This document shows, piece by piece, positions 50,946-59,235 of a stretch of DNA of 64,000 nucleotides. A program made the position numbers and the translations under genes. The notes beneath the pieces were generated by a model, which saw only the letters and a list, made by a program, of their open reading frames with translations, made no database searches and was not told the origin of the DNA. This DNA comes from Paenibacillus oleatilyticus. GTDB taxonomy: Bacteria; Bacillota; Bacilli; Paenibacillales; NBRC-103111. The stretch covers positions 139,774 through 203,773 of the forward strand of contig NZ_JAHNZO010000001.1 in NCBI RefSeq assembly GCF_018998565.1. The letters are read 5' to 3'. Within the stretch, counting starts at the first letter, position 1, and each line of letters begins with the position of its first letter.

Positions 50946-51743
50946 TTAATCGTCGGTAGATGGGAGCAGTCCGAGCCGTACCGGTGGTCCCTCTTCCACT
51001 TGCACCTCCTGATCCAGAATAAGCGATTCGTCGTCGGACAAGAACAAATGAACCGCGCAGACAAAACGTTTCACACCCTGCGGCGGAAAAGCGGCCGCCC
51101 ATTCCCCGCGGCCGTCGGCAGCGCCTTCCGCCACGTCCGTCACTACGGTTCCTTTGCGGTGGGGAAACCGGAACGGCGTCTGCAGCTTCGCTCTGCGGTT
51201 CGCTTCATGCAGAGCGGCAATGCGGATAAACTCCCTTTTGGCCGGATCAGGATCGAGCACATAGTAGCATCGGCCGCTGACCAACCGGTGCACGGCGCCG
51301 AACGCAAGCTCCGCTTCGCCTTGGCCCGCATCTTGGAGCAGCTTCGCGCAGACCAGATTCCCATCCGTCACGGCCGCCCGTATTATCGCGGAATCCGGCG
51401 CGTTCTTCGCCCTGACGCAAATCAACGTCGTTCCCGACGCAAAAGGATAGGAGGACGTCGGCAGCATCGGCACCAGCTCCACAGGCTCCAGCGGAGACAG
51501 ATTCGCCGTATCGACAACGACCCTGCTGTCCGCGTAATGCGGCGGCGCGCTGAGGGCAATACTGTACATTCCCGGGGGCAGGCCGAGCAGCAGGAACGTT
51601 CCGTCCGGCTTGCGGAACGGTCTGCACGGAACGCCCTCCACAACCAACCGCGGTACGGCGGCCGGGGCAAGACCGGTTACGACATCCACCGGCTTGACGA
51701 CCAGAGCCAGCTTGACTTTCACCTCGCTGCTCAAGCGCTCCAT
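50946..51743 (-). CDS. Ig/carboxypeptidase-regulatory-like eCIS protein
   Basis: About 265 residues. The first 90 residues form a transthyretin/Cna-B-like fold (LALVVKPVDVVTGLAPAAVP, then PDGTFLLLGLPPGMYSIALS). The rest is beta-rich and not recognised. Similar genes stand between the DUF4255 gene and the sheath in many eCIS loci, so a structural or cap-related role is likely but unproven. The ATG at 51743 follows GGGAAGGAAATTGATC and nearly abuts the preceding stop. The 132 bases to the sheath start contain no gene I can support. Confidence 0.75.
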   Translation of the reverse strand: MERLSSEVKVKLALVVKPVDVVTGLAPAAVPRLVVEGVPCRPFRKPDGTFLLLGLPPGMYSIALSAPPHYADSRVVVDTANLSPLEPVELVPMLPTSSYPFASGTTLICVRAKNAPDSAIIRAAVTDGNLVCAKLLQDAGQGEAELAFGAVHRLVSGRCYYVLDPDPAKREFIRIAALHEANRRAKLQTPFRFPHRKGTVVTDVAEGAADGRGEWAAAFPPQGVKRFVCAVHLFLSDDESLILDQEVQVEEGPPVRLGLLPSTDD

Positions 51744-51745
51744 GA

Positions 51746-52321
51746 TCAATTTCCTTCCCGCTCTTCCAACTTGAACTGCGCTTCCGCAACCCGTGTGGTT
51801 TGCTTCGTGCGGGTAGAGTCCAGATAAACGGGCCCGACCACGTAGCTGAGCGATAATTTGTAAGGCGTGTTGGAAAAAAGGCTGACCGCGTTTTCCAATG
51901 TAATTGGCTGCGGCATGATCCGGATCGCTTCATTGCTGTCGGCCAGCGATCCTTGCAGGCTGGAGCCCCGCAGGACGGCATGGTCGTGAAACACCTGCAT
52001 CACTTTCCCCATAATGCGGTGCTCGTCAAAGGAACGGGTCGCGAGCTCCGATGCCGAATGGCAGGTAACGAGATAAACCAAATTCAACGCCATCGGCGGA
52101 TACTGCAGCGTGTCCGTTCCCCTTCCAATCATATTCGTCCGCCGGTTCTCGGTATTTTCCTGAATGCTGTACAAAAACAGCGTGAGCTGAAAATCTCCCT
52201 TATCCGTCGGCGAGGCCAGTCCGATCGCTTCCGGCTGAGACAAAAGCTTCGGGGTCAAATGCTCTCTTAACAGCTTGACCAGCGTATTTCCCACGTCTGC
52301 GATCACTGTGTAATCAGCCAT
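51746..52321 (-). CDS. DUF4255 protein, probable tail terminator/cap (Afp16-like)
   Basis: About 191 residues: MADYTVIADVGNTLVKLLRE, FQLTLFLYSIQENTENR and LVYLVTCHSASELATRSFDE are diagnostic of DUF4255. The family is a marker of eCIS and is placed at the distal end of the tail. The start at 52321 has GGGGAGGAAGCGC immediately upstream; a longer frame to 52432 is unsupported. Confidence 0.92.
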   Translation of the reverse strand: MADYTVIADVGNTLVKLLREHLTPKLLSQPEAIGLASPTDKGDFQLTLFLYSIQENTENRRTNMIGRGTDTLQYPPMALNLVYLVTCHSASELATRSFDEHRIMGKVMQVFHDHAVLRGSSLQGSLADSNEAIRIMPQPITLENAVSLFSNTPYKLSLSYVVGPVYLDSTRTKQTTRVAEAQFKLEEREGN

Positions 52322-52349
52322 GCGCTTCCTCCCCTTCTGCCTCTCCGTC

Positions 52350-54566
52350 TCAATCGAACAAGTCGGCGTACTCGCCCATTTCCTCGCGGATCCAGATCTT
52401 CCCGTTTTTGCGCAGCTCGTTGCGCGCCGCAAGCATGAACTGCTTCATCCCGATAGCGCACCGCTGCTCAGCCGCCATAAAGGCGGCGGACAGCACGATA
52501 TTTTTGATATATCCTCCGGCCAGCTCAAACTTGGACGCCAAAAAGTGAAAATCGATATCGTCCTCGACCGGAGCTTCGGACGGAATCAGCCCGCGCCATA
52601 TTTGCTCGCGATGCCCGGCATCCGGAAACGGAAATTTCACGATGAAGCCAAAACGCCGCATGAACGCCTCGTCCAAATTTTGCTGAAGGTTGGTAGCCAA
52701 AATGGTAATGCCGTCGTATTCCTCCATCTTTTGCAGCAAATAAGCGGTTTCCACATTGGAATACTTGTCATGCGAATCCTTGACTTCGGACCGCTTGCCG
52801 AACAACGCATCCGCTTCGTCGAAAAACAGGATGGCATTGCTGAGCTGCGCCTCGCTGAACACCTCGTGCAAGTTTTTCTCCGTTTCGCCGATGTATTTGC
52901 TGATCACCTGCGACAGATCGATTTTGTAAATTTCGAGCTGCACCTCTTTGGCCAGCACCTGCGCGGACATCGTTTTGCCCGTGCCCGGAGGCCCCGCGAA
53001 CAGCAGGCTGACGCCTTTGCCGTAAGCGAGCGCGCGGTCGAATCCCCAATCCCCAAGCACCGTGCCGCGGTATTGCAGCCTGGCGCAAGCATGCTTCAGC
53101 TGCTCTTTTTGCTCGGAGGGCAGGATGACCCGGTCCCAGTCGTATTTCGGCTCGATTCGCACGGCCTTTTTCTTCAAGTTATGCTGTACCTGGGCATAGC
53201 AGGCCCGGTAAATCGCCTCGGAACCGCCAGCCCGATTCGTTTCGGGAGCGTCCCAGCGCAGCAATTGAACCGCATAATCGAGAGAGGCTGCAATCTGCCC
53301 GGGCGAGAAGCGGAACTTCCCGGCAAGCGCTTCCCAATCGGCGGCATGCTCCAGACGCCGTTCCGCACTCCAGCTTTCCCACAGCTTCCGGCGCTCCGCC
53401 GCTTCGGGTACCGGAACCTCCACCTCCAGAAACAGTTTCCTCCCTTGCAGCGGCCGGGGATTCAAGGCTTGCTCCGATAAAAGGAAGAGCGGCTCCTGCA
53501 CCGACTGGAGCCGGTTCAACAGCTCCATCCGTTTTTTCCCGATGCTTTCGTCCTCTCCCAAGAGCAAGTGAAAGCGTTCGAACGCAACGATCGCTCCATA
53601 GAGCATCCCTTCGCGCAGCACCTTGACAATAAGCTCGGAAAACGGACGTTCGTCCCGAAGCAGGCTTTCGACGTTCGCCACCAGCAGCGACTTTTCCCAA
53701 TGAGCCGCCGCGTGCCGCGCCTGCAGCTTCTTTCCGGAGCCGGGCTGGCCCCATAAACAAAATACCGGGAGCGGGTCGGACTCTGCCCGCCGTTCGACAA
53801 ATGCGCGCAGCCGTCCCTGGAGCTCGTGCCCCGTTTGCAAATCCGGCAAATCCTGGTCCGACTCATACAGCTTGGTGCACTGGCCCAGGGACACATCCGT
53901 ATAGCCGATGCCCAGCAGGAAAGCGGTCATCCGCTCATCCAGCCGCAAGGGACGCGTAAGCAGCGGGCCGTTGGATTGATCGACCGTCCGGGCTTCACCG
54001 CGAAAAAACCATTCCATCAGCCGGCTTCCGTTCATAAAAGCCTTGAGCAGCCCGCCCCCGTCCATTCCGGACAGGCCATACAGCCGCATCGCAAGCTCAG
54101 ACGTCAAATACTTGCAGGTCGCATCGTCCTGAACGTAGGCATACAGCTTTTCGTACTTGCGGTCCGTCTCCAGGGCAAGCGCCATCAGCAGCGTCTGCTC
54201 TTCAAATTCATTCAACCCGAACATCTGCGATACGTAAGGGACCGGCAGGAAGCCCCCTTGCTCCAAAGAGGCCCGCCGCTTCCGGGCCAGCTCCCGGTCC
54301 ATCGCGGCCAACTGGCGGCGCAGACCCGCAAGCTCGGCATCCTCCTCCCTGTCGTCCCCGTCATAGAGCAGCCTGTGCATTTCCTCTTCCGTCAGCACGA
54401 GTCCTTTGAACGGCAGAAGCGAAGGATCGGCGGGCGTGTCGGGCTCCTCCATCAGCTTCATCAAGATCGCCAGCCGCAAATCGAGCCTCGACCATTCCCG
54501 CTCGTAATGCTCCCAAGCCGTTGCGTATCCCGGCGTATCCTTGTTCTTTTTACCGTACACGGCCAT
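52350..54566 (-). CDS. eCIS AAA+ ATPase (Afp15-like) with degenerate first ATPase domain
   Basis: 738 residues from the ATG at 54566, which overlaps the stop of the DUF4157 gene (TGATG). An N-terminal helical region precedes a degenerate ATPase domain (LWGQPGSGKKLQARHAAAHW, lacking the Walker Thr/Ser). The active C-terminal AAA+ domain has Walker A LLFAGPPGTGKTMSAQ near residue 525, Walker B AILFFDEADALFGKRSE near 580, sensor ILATNLQ and the arginine finger region FMRRFGF. Such ATPases are needed for assembly of Afp/PVC particles. A frame extension to 54632 is not needed. Confidence 0.93.
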   Translation of the reverse strand: MAVYGKKNKDTPGYATAWEHYEREWSRLDLRLAILMKLMEEPDTPADPSLLPFKGLVLTEEEMHRLLYDGDDREEDAELAGLRRQLAAMDRELARKRRASLEQGGFLPVPYVSQMFGLNEFEEQTLLMALALETDRKYEKLYAYVQDDATCKYLTSELAMRLYGLSGMDGGGLLKAFMNGSRLMEWFFRGEARTVDQSNGPLLTRPLRLDERMTAFLLGIGYTDVSLGQCTKLYESDQDLPDLQTGHELQGRLRAFVERRAESDPLPVFCLWGQPGSGKKLQARHAAAHWEKSLLVANVESLLRDERPFSELIVKVLREGMLYGAIVAFERFHLLLGEDESIGKKRMELLNRLQSVQEPLFLLSEQALNPRPLQGRKLFLEVEVPVPEAAERRKLWESWSAERRLEHAADWEALAGKFRFSPGQIAASLDYAVQLLRWDAPETNRAGGSEAIYRACYAQVQHNLKKKAVRIEPKYDWDRVILPSEQKEQLKHACARLQYRGTVLGDWGFDRALAYGKGVSLLFAGPPGTGKTMSAQVLAKEVQLEIYKIDLSQVISKYIGETEKNLHEVFSEAQLSNAILFFDEADALFGKRSEVKDSHDKYSNVETAYLLQKMEEYDGITILATNLQQNLDEAFMRRFGFIVKFPFPDAGHREQIWRGLIPSEAPVEDDIDFHFLASKFELAGGYIKNIVLSAAFMAAEQRCAIGMKQFMLAARNELRKNGKIWIREEMGEYADLFD

Positions 54567-55222
54567 CAATCTCCAAAGCCGGCCCGATAACGAGCCGAAT
54601 CCAGTTTCGTTTGCGCCGCTTTGATCCCCCACTGATCGGCCTCCCGCTCCAGCGAAGGATCGTCGTTCACCGCCACGCCGTTGACTTCAGTCGTCGGCTT
54701 CACCCGTCCCTGCTTTTGCTGAACGATGTGCGCCAGCTCGTGACCAAGCAGCTCCTGCCCCTTGGAAGTTTCAGGATTGTACTGGCCGGGCGCAAAATGA
54801 ATGTCATTGCCCTGGGCATACGCGAGCGCTCCGACCCGTTCCGCCTGATTCCCCGTATGCACCCTCACGTCGGAAAAGTCCGTTCGAAATGCCTGCTCCA
54901 TCTTCGTGCGGACAGGCTCGGGCATCCCTTGGCCTTTTCTTTGGACGGGCGCCGCCGCAGATTTCATCTGGAGTTCGTCATCCTCCAGAACCGTTCGCTG
55001 GGCAGGCTTCGCAGACTTCATCTGCAGCTCCTCTTCCTCCATCACCGTCCGCTGGACCGTGCCGCCGGACATCATTTGCCGGACCGCACGGTTGCCCGAA
55101 ATCCGCTGCATATCCTTCATCTTGAAAGCCACCGGATTCCCGGTGCGCAAGGGAGCGCTTTCGAACCTTGAAGCAAGGGGAGGGGCTGAAAGCTGCTTGC
55201 CCGGGGAAGCGTCTCGAATCAT
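54566..55222 (-). CDS. DUF4157 putative metalloprotease-like eCIS protein
   Basis: 218 residues. Residues 38-51 carry [14 protein letters not shown], the GN-x-AV motif. Two acidic repeats follow ([12 protein letters not shown] and [12 protein letters not shown]). The DUF4157 core from about residue 100 has [20 protein letters not shown] and the zinc motif HELAH at 161-165, with EREAD near 192-196 as a possible third ligand. DUF4157 is strongly linked to eCIS cargo and may process or deliver toxins. Start ATG 55222, AAAGGTGTGG upstream. Confidence 0.92.
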   Translation of the reverse strand: MIRDASPGKQLSAPPLASRFESAPLRTGNPVAFKMKDMQRISGNRAVRQMMSGGTVQRTVMEEEELQMKSAKPAQRTVLEDDELQMKSAAAPVQRKGQGMPEPVRTKMEQAFRTDFSDVRVHTGNQAERVGALAYAQGNDIHFAPGQYNPETSKGQELLGHELAHIVQQKQGRVKPTTEVNGVAVNDDPSLEREADQWGIKAAQTKLDSARYRAGFGD

Positions 55223-55225
55223 CAA

Positions 55226-55342
55226 AGGACCACACCTTTTTTTACTAACTTACCTTGATTTTTACACAGAAGGCGTTCTTTAAGCAATATATCTTTTGCT
55301 ATATTTTGACGAAATTTATCTCATTGAAGCAAGATTTTTCCC
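55226..55342 (-). promoter_or_regulatory. AT-rich gap with possible promoter of the structural eCIS operon
   Basis: A sharply AT-rich 117-bp gap. On the minus strand TTCGTC and TATATT stand 16 bases apart; the -10 is good, the -35 poor. The DUF4157-to-deaminase genes could start here separately from the upstream cargo gene. Confidence 0.35.
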
Positions 55343-56254
55343 TTAATATATCGAAAAACCTTTCCGCCCGCGGAACGGCCGGGAGCTCCCCGGTTGAAAA
55401 GCATCCCATGCGTTAGCCGCATCCCTTCCTCGATCCAGCCAACGGGCGAGATTTTCCGCCGTACTTAGACGAACCTCCGCTGCCACCCATCCGTCCGGCG
55501 TCGGATTATGGGCCGCTGGCCGTTCGGACAGATTGGCCGGTGCCGGAGGACGGCCGTCCTTCTTCCACATATACTGCTTATAGAGCCGCAGCGTTGTTCC
55601 CTGCGCGGTTTTTTTACGGATCTCTACCACGTGGTACTCAGGATGGCGTGCCAAAAAATGCTTCAGCTCCTCCTCCTGATGCCCTCCGGCAATCCCCGCT
55701 TCTTGAAATACAGGCAGCGGTGTGGCCACCGGAACGGCAAAACGGCTGACGGTATGCTTCCGCCACAAGGCCCCGATGTCTTTGCTCACTTGCTCGCAGC
55801 GGGCTTCAACGCCGGCCGCCTGCTGTAAAATTTGTGCTGCCTCGAAGTCCGCTTCTGCCTCTCTTCGTCTGAGCTCCGTATCGTTGTCGGTGCCCGGCCT
55901 GCCGAAAAGCGCTTCCATCCGAGTAACGAACTTGGCGAAGGTTCTGTCGAGCTCGGCAGTTTGCCTGAGAAGCCGGGCCATTTCAGGCTCCGTGTCCGCT
56001 TTATACCGCTGCAAATCACTGACCCGGTCCCCCGCGGCCATTACAGACCTCCTCAAAAAGCTCCGAACGGACGACCGTCTTAACCAATGCTGCACCGCCC
56101 GATTTCCCGCATTTTGCTGGAGTCTCCGAATGTGCTCGAAAGTCAAGTTCCGGTCCAGGTCCCGCTTCCACAAAGGAGCGCCGTACAGCTCACGCGGAGT
56201 TACTCCCTTGGCCGCGGTGCTCCGGCTTCTTGTCCTTCCCGAATGAAATGACAT
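55343..56254 (-). CDS. second candidate eCIS cargo protein
   Basis: 303 residues, basic N-terminus. Residues 44-59 read RLQQNAGNRAVQHWLR, the motif shared with the DUF4157 protein and the deaminase-like cargo. A helical coiled-coil middle follows (KADTEPEMARLLRQTAELDR; RREAEADFEAAQILQQAAGV). The C-terminal 110 residues form a small alpha/beta domain (HFLARHPEYHVVEIRKKTAQ; GWVAAEVRLSTAENLARWLD) that I do not recognise. First gene of the minus-strand cluster, beside DUF4157, a common place for toxins. GGAGGAAAGG lies upstream. Confidence 0.68.
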   Translation of the reverse strand: MSFHSGRTRSRSTAAKGVTPRELYGAPLWKRDLDRNLTFEHIRRLQQNAGNRAVQHWLRRSSVRSFLRRSVMAAGDRVSDLQRYKADTEPEMARLLRQTAELDRTFAKFVTRMEALFGRPGTDNDTELRRREAEADFEAAQILQQAAGVEARCEQVSKDIGALWRKHTVSRFAVPVATPLPVFQEAGIAGGHQEEELKHFLARHPEYHVVEIRKKTAQGTTLRLYKQYMWKKDGRPPAPANLSERPAAHNPTPDGWVAAEVRLSTAENLARWLDRGRDAANAWDAFQPGSSRPFRGRKGFSIY

Positions 56255-56391
56255 GACATCCTTTCCTCCATCTCAGGCCTCTGCGCTTTCCACGCATTTC
56301 ATGGGCTCATGTGCCACTGTTTCTCTTAAATTCATAATAACACAAAATGTGGCAGCTGAAGGAATGTTTAACGATCAGAGAACAATTAAAA

Positions 56392-56436
56392 TGGTCTAAT
56401 AAAAAAGAACATAATTGGCTCTTTTCCATTGTCAAT
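56392..56436. promoter_or_regulatory. candidate MocR operator, copy 2
   Basis: The same two outer blocks as at 23190-23234, in the same orientation and with the same 45-bp length, but a different core. On the minus strand TTGACA (56430-56435) and TATGTT (56408-56413) are 16 bases apart and point toward the eCIS cluster. On the plus side the GNAT and PNPOx-like genes begin 80 bases downstream. The site could therefore affect both directions. Confidence 0.65.
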
Positions 56437-56513
56437 AATCGAGGTACGATGTCGAATATTTAGAATCCGCCTGTACCTGCGGCGGCAACTATCCGGAAGG
56501 AGAGCAAGATACG

Positions 56514-56984
56514 ATGACCCCTTCGCATTCCTTGACCGTTCGTCAAGCCGGGCACGGCGATATTGAGGCGCTGGCGCCGCTGTTTGACGCTTACCGCCAG
56601 TTTTACAGGCAGCCCTCTGACGTGGAAAGGGCCGAGCGCTTTCTGCGCGACAATCTGGAGCGGCAGCAGTCCGTCATCTTCTTCGCCTATACGGAGGATC
56701 CGGGTCGGCCGCTTGGCTTTACCCAGCTGTATCCGACGCTTTCCTCCATTGCAATGATGCGCGTATGGACGCTGAACGACTTGTTCGTCCACCCGGACGC
56801 CCGCAAGCAGGGCGTCGCCCGGGCGCTGATGAAAGCCGCCGAGGCGCACGCCCGCGCTACCCGGGCCAAAGGCTTGCAGCTGTCCACGGCCGTCGACAAT
56901 GTTACGGCGCAGCGTCTGTACGCAGCGATGGGCTATGTGCGGGACGATGCGTTCCTTCACTATTATTTGAGACTGGAGGACTGA
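56514..56984 (+). CDS. GNAT family N-acetyltransferase
   Basis: 156 residues. The acetyl-CoA binding motif A is LNDLFVHPDARKQGVARALM, and motif B is RLYAAMGYVRDDAFLHYY. Substrate unknown. GGAAGGAG lies upstream, about 12 bases from the ATG. It is followed after 3 bases by the PNPOx-like gene, with which it forms an operon under the putative MocR operator. Confidence 0.9.
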   Translation: MTPSHSLTVRQAGHGDIEALAPLFDAYRQFYRQPSDVERAERFLRDNLERQQSVIFFAYTEDPGRPLGFTQLYPTLSSIAMMRVWTLNDLFVHPDARKQGVARALMKAAEAHARATRAKGLQLSTAVDNVTAQRLYAAMGYVRDDAFLHYYLRLED

Positions 56985-56987
56985 ACC

Positions 56988-57608
56988 ATGAGAAGAAAAG
57001 AATTCGAAATGATGGACGCACAGGAGACGGAGAGCTTTTTGCAGGAAATGAGCTTTGGGGTGCTCGGTACGACGGGCGAAGACGGATGGCCGGAGCTGAC
57101 GCCGGTGAACTTCGTCTTTCACGAAGGGGCGGTCTATTTTCACGGCAGCAAAATCGGGCAAAAAATGGCCAATTTGAAGGCACGGCCCCAAGTCACCTTC
57201 TCCGTCGCCAAGGAGTACGCCATCGTGCCGTCCTATATCCTCGATCCGAAGCTGGCTTGTCCGGCTACGGCCTACTTTAAATCCGTCGTCGTCAAAGGCT
57301 ACGGCGAGCCGGTCGACGATCTGCAGCAGAAGGCGGAAGCACTGGGCGCGTTTATGCGCAAGCTGCAGCCGGAGGGCGGCTACGATCCGATCGATGCGGC
57401 CGATCCCGCCTATGTGCCGCAACTTAAAGCAACATCCGTGGTGCGCATTCGCGTGGAACGGATTACGGGTAAATACAAGTTCGGCCAAAATATGAAAGAA
57501 CCCAAGTTGAGTCAGGTTATGGACGGACTGGAGCAGCGCGGCGGCGAGCTCGATGCGGAAACGATCGCGCTTATGAAAGCGTACTGTCCGCACCATCAGG
57601 AAAAGTAA
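56988..57608 (+). CDS. pyridoxamine 5'-phosphate oxidase-like flavoprotein
   Basis: 206 residues with the FMN-binding split-barrel fold: SFGVLGTTGEDGWPELTPVN, then VYFHGSKIGQKMANLKARPQ. It resembles the PNPOx/NimA-like group. A PNPOx-like enzyme under a PLP-binding MocR regulator would make sense for vitamin B6 homeostasis, but the group is functionally mixed. The upstream GNAT stop and this ATG nearly touch. Confidence 0.88.
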   Translation: MRRKEFEMMDAQETESFLQEMSFGVLGTTGEDGWPELTPVNFVFHEGAVYFHGSKIGQKMANLKARPQVTFSVAKEYAIVPSYILDPKLACPATAYFKSVVVKGYGEPVDDLQQKAEALGAFMRKLQPEGGYDPIDAADPAYVPQLKATSVVRIRVERITGKYKFGQNMKEPKLSQVMDGLEQRGGELDAETIALMKAYCPHHQEK

Positions 57609-57739
57609 AAGTCGGCAAGCTTGCGGGGCCATCCGATACCTGACGATTACCTGAAAATACCCGTCTTTTCATCCCGGCGCAAAAGCGGTATGCTAAAGGT
57701 AAATCGCACTTATGGATCCCAAGGAGGCTCCCGCACACG

Positions 57740-58684
57740 ATGACATCCGAAACCGAACTGAACCGGCTGGCCGAGCAGCTTCCCGCCTGGCTCGAGACGA
57801 GCCGCAAGGAATCCCGGCACGGCCAGCCCGCCTCCTACATTCCCGAATTGGCGCACGCTCCGGGCGACGCCTTGGGCATCGCGCTGCTCGACGCCGCAGG
57901 ACGCGAAGTAACGGCAGGCGACAGCCGCTTGTCCTTCACCCTGCAAAGCATCTCTAAAGTGTTCACGCTGCTGCTCGCCTTGATGGATCAAGGCGAAGAA
58001 GGCGTTTTCCGCAAGGTCGGCATGGAACCGACCGGCGACGACTTCAACTCCATGCTGAAGCTGGAGCTGGTCGAGCCCGGCATTCCGTTTAACCCGCTGA
58101 TCAACGCGGGAGCCATCGCCGTCTCGTCATTGATCCGGGGCGCTACCCCCGCGGAAAAGACGGAGCGAATCCTCTCCTTCTTCCGCGAGGTCGCGGGTGA
58201 CCCGACGCTGACCTTCAACGAAGCGGTGTACCGTTCCGAAGCCGCTACCGCGCACCGGAACCGGTCCCTTGCCTATTTCCTCAAAGACAACAAAGTGCTG
58301 GACGAAGAAGTAGAGCCGGTGCTTGACGTTTATTTCAAGCACTGCTCCGTGGAAGTGACCTGCCGCCATGTGGCGCGCATGGCGCTCGTTCTGGCGATGA
58401 ACGGAACCGATCCCTTGTCGGGACGGGAGCTGGTGCCGCGGCGCTATGTGCAGATCGCCAAAACGTTCATGGTCAGCTGCGGCATGTACAACGCCTCCGG
58501 CGAGTTCGCCATCCGCGTCGGGCTTCCCGCCAAAAGCGGCGTCGCCGGCGGCATTCTCGCTCTCGTGCCGGGTCGGTACGGCATCGGCGTGGTCGGACCG
58601 GCGCTGAACGAGAAGGGCAACAGCATCGCCGGCGTCCACCTGCTGCAGACGATGTCGGAAGCGTTCGACTGGAGCATGTTTTAG
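57740..58684 (+). CDS. glsA: glutaminase A
   Basis: 314 residues, normal length. The SxxK catalytic pair is S70-I-S-K73 in FTLQSISKVFTLLLALMD; VGMEPTGDDFNSMLKLE and PFNPLINAGAIAVSSLI are family blocks. It hydrolyses glutamine to glutamate and ammonia. AAGGAGG lies 12 bases before the ATG, a slightly long spacing. The following 58685-59235 (550 bp) holds no gene I can support, apart from the terminator at 59162. Confidence 0.96.
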   Translation: MTSETELNRLAEQLPAWLETSRKESRHGQPASYIPELAHAPGDALGIALLDAAGREVTAGDSRLSFTLQSISKVFTLLLALMDQGEEGVFRKVGMEPTGDDFNSMLKLELVEPGIPFNPLINAGAIAVSSLIRGATPAEKTERILSFFREVAGDPTLTFNEAVYRSEAATAHRNRSLAYFLKDNKVLDEEVEPVLDVYFKHCSVEVTCRHVARMALVLAMNGTDPLSGRELVPRRYVQIAKTFMVSCGMYNASGEFAIRVGLPAKSGVAGGILALVPGRYGIGVVGPALNEKGNSIAGVHLLQTMSEAFDWSMF

Positions 58685-59161
58685 CTGGATCGAAGCGCCG
58701 GAAGGCGTTGGCGAAGGTGAACTCAGCCGGCGGCCGCGCTTTGGCTATGAGCGGGTGGCACTGGCGCTGCCCGCTCACAGCCTCAAGCATAGACTACCCT
58801 CTAGCCGCGTCACAGCGCGCACCTCTTCGGCCAGCCCGTTTCCCCAAATAAAGGAACTCCAATGCGCTATCCCTCCTACGAAACCGGCTGTGAATCGCTT
58901 AGCTCATCTCCCGTGCTTTATTCGTGTCGAATGGCCATCCCAGCCCCGGCAAAAGCCCAAATAACGCATATCCCGTGCTCTATTTCCCAAAAAGCAGCAT
59001 CCCCAACCAAATTAAGTACATCGCAGTTCCTCTATTTTCCGCCGGTGCACAGGCACTACACCCAGAATTGCCAATCGTCTTCTCCCAATCAACGTTCCTC
59101 CCCCTGCGCACTCTCTGAAATACTTATGCAACCGAAAACGTTGTCAGACTGGCTTAACGAA

Positions 59162-59221
59162 AAAAGCACAGCCTCCTGAGCCGTACCCGTAAGGTTCGCG
59201 CGTCAAAGAAACTGTGCTTTT
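59162..59221 (-). terminator. terminator of kduI with large loop
   Basis: Stem AAAAGCACAG / CTGTGCTTTT with a 40-base loop; on the minus strand it ends in TTTTTT. It lies 15 bases after the kduI stop. Confidence 0.6.
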
Positions 59222-59235
59222 CACATTCAGGTGCC

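Noticed and set aside
27949-56254. Prophage or R-type tailocin
   Set aside because: No head, packaging, lysis, integrase or repressor genes; AAA+ ATPase, DUF4255, DUF4157 and DUF6760-like genes point to eCIS.
59128-59142. cre-like site (ATGCAACCGAAAACG)
   Set aside because: One mismatch to the consensus and located downstream of kduI, far from any promoter on either strand.
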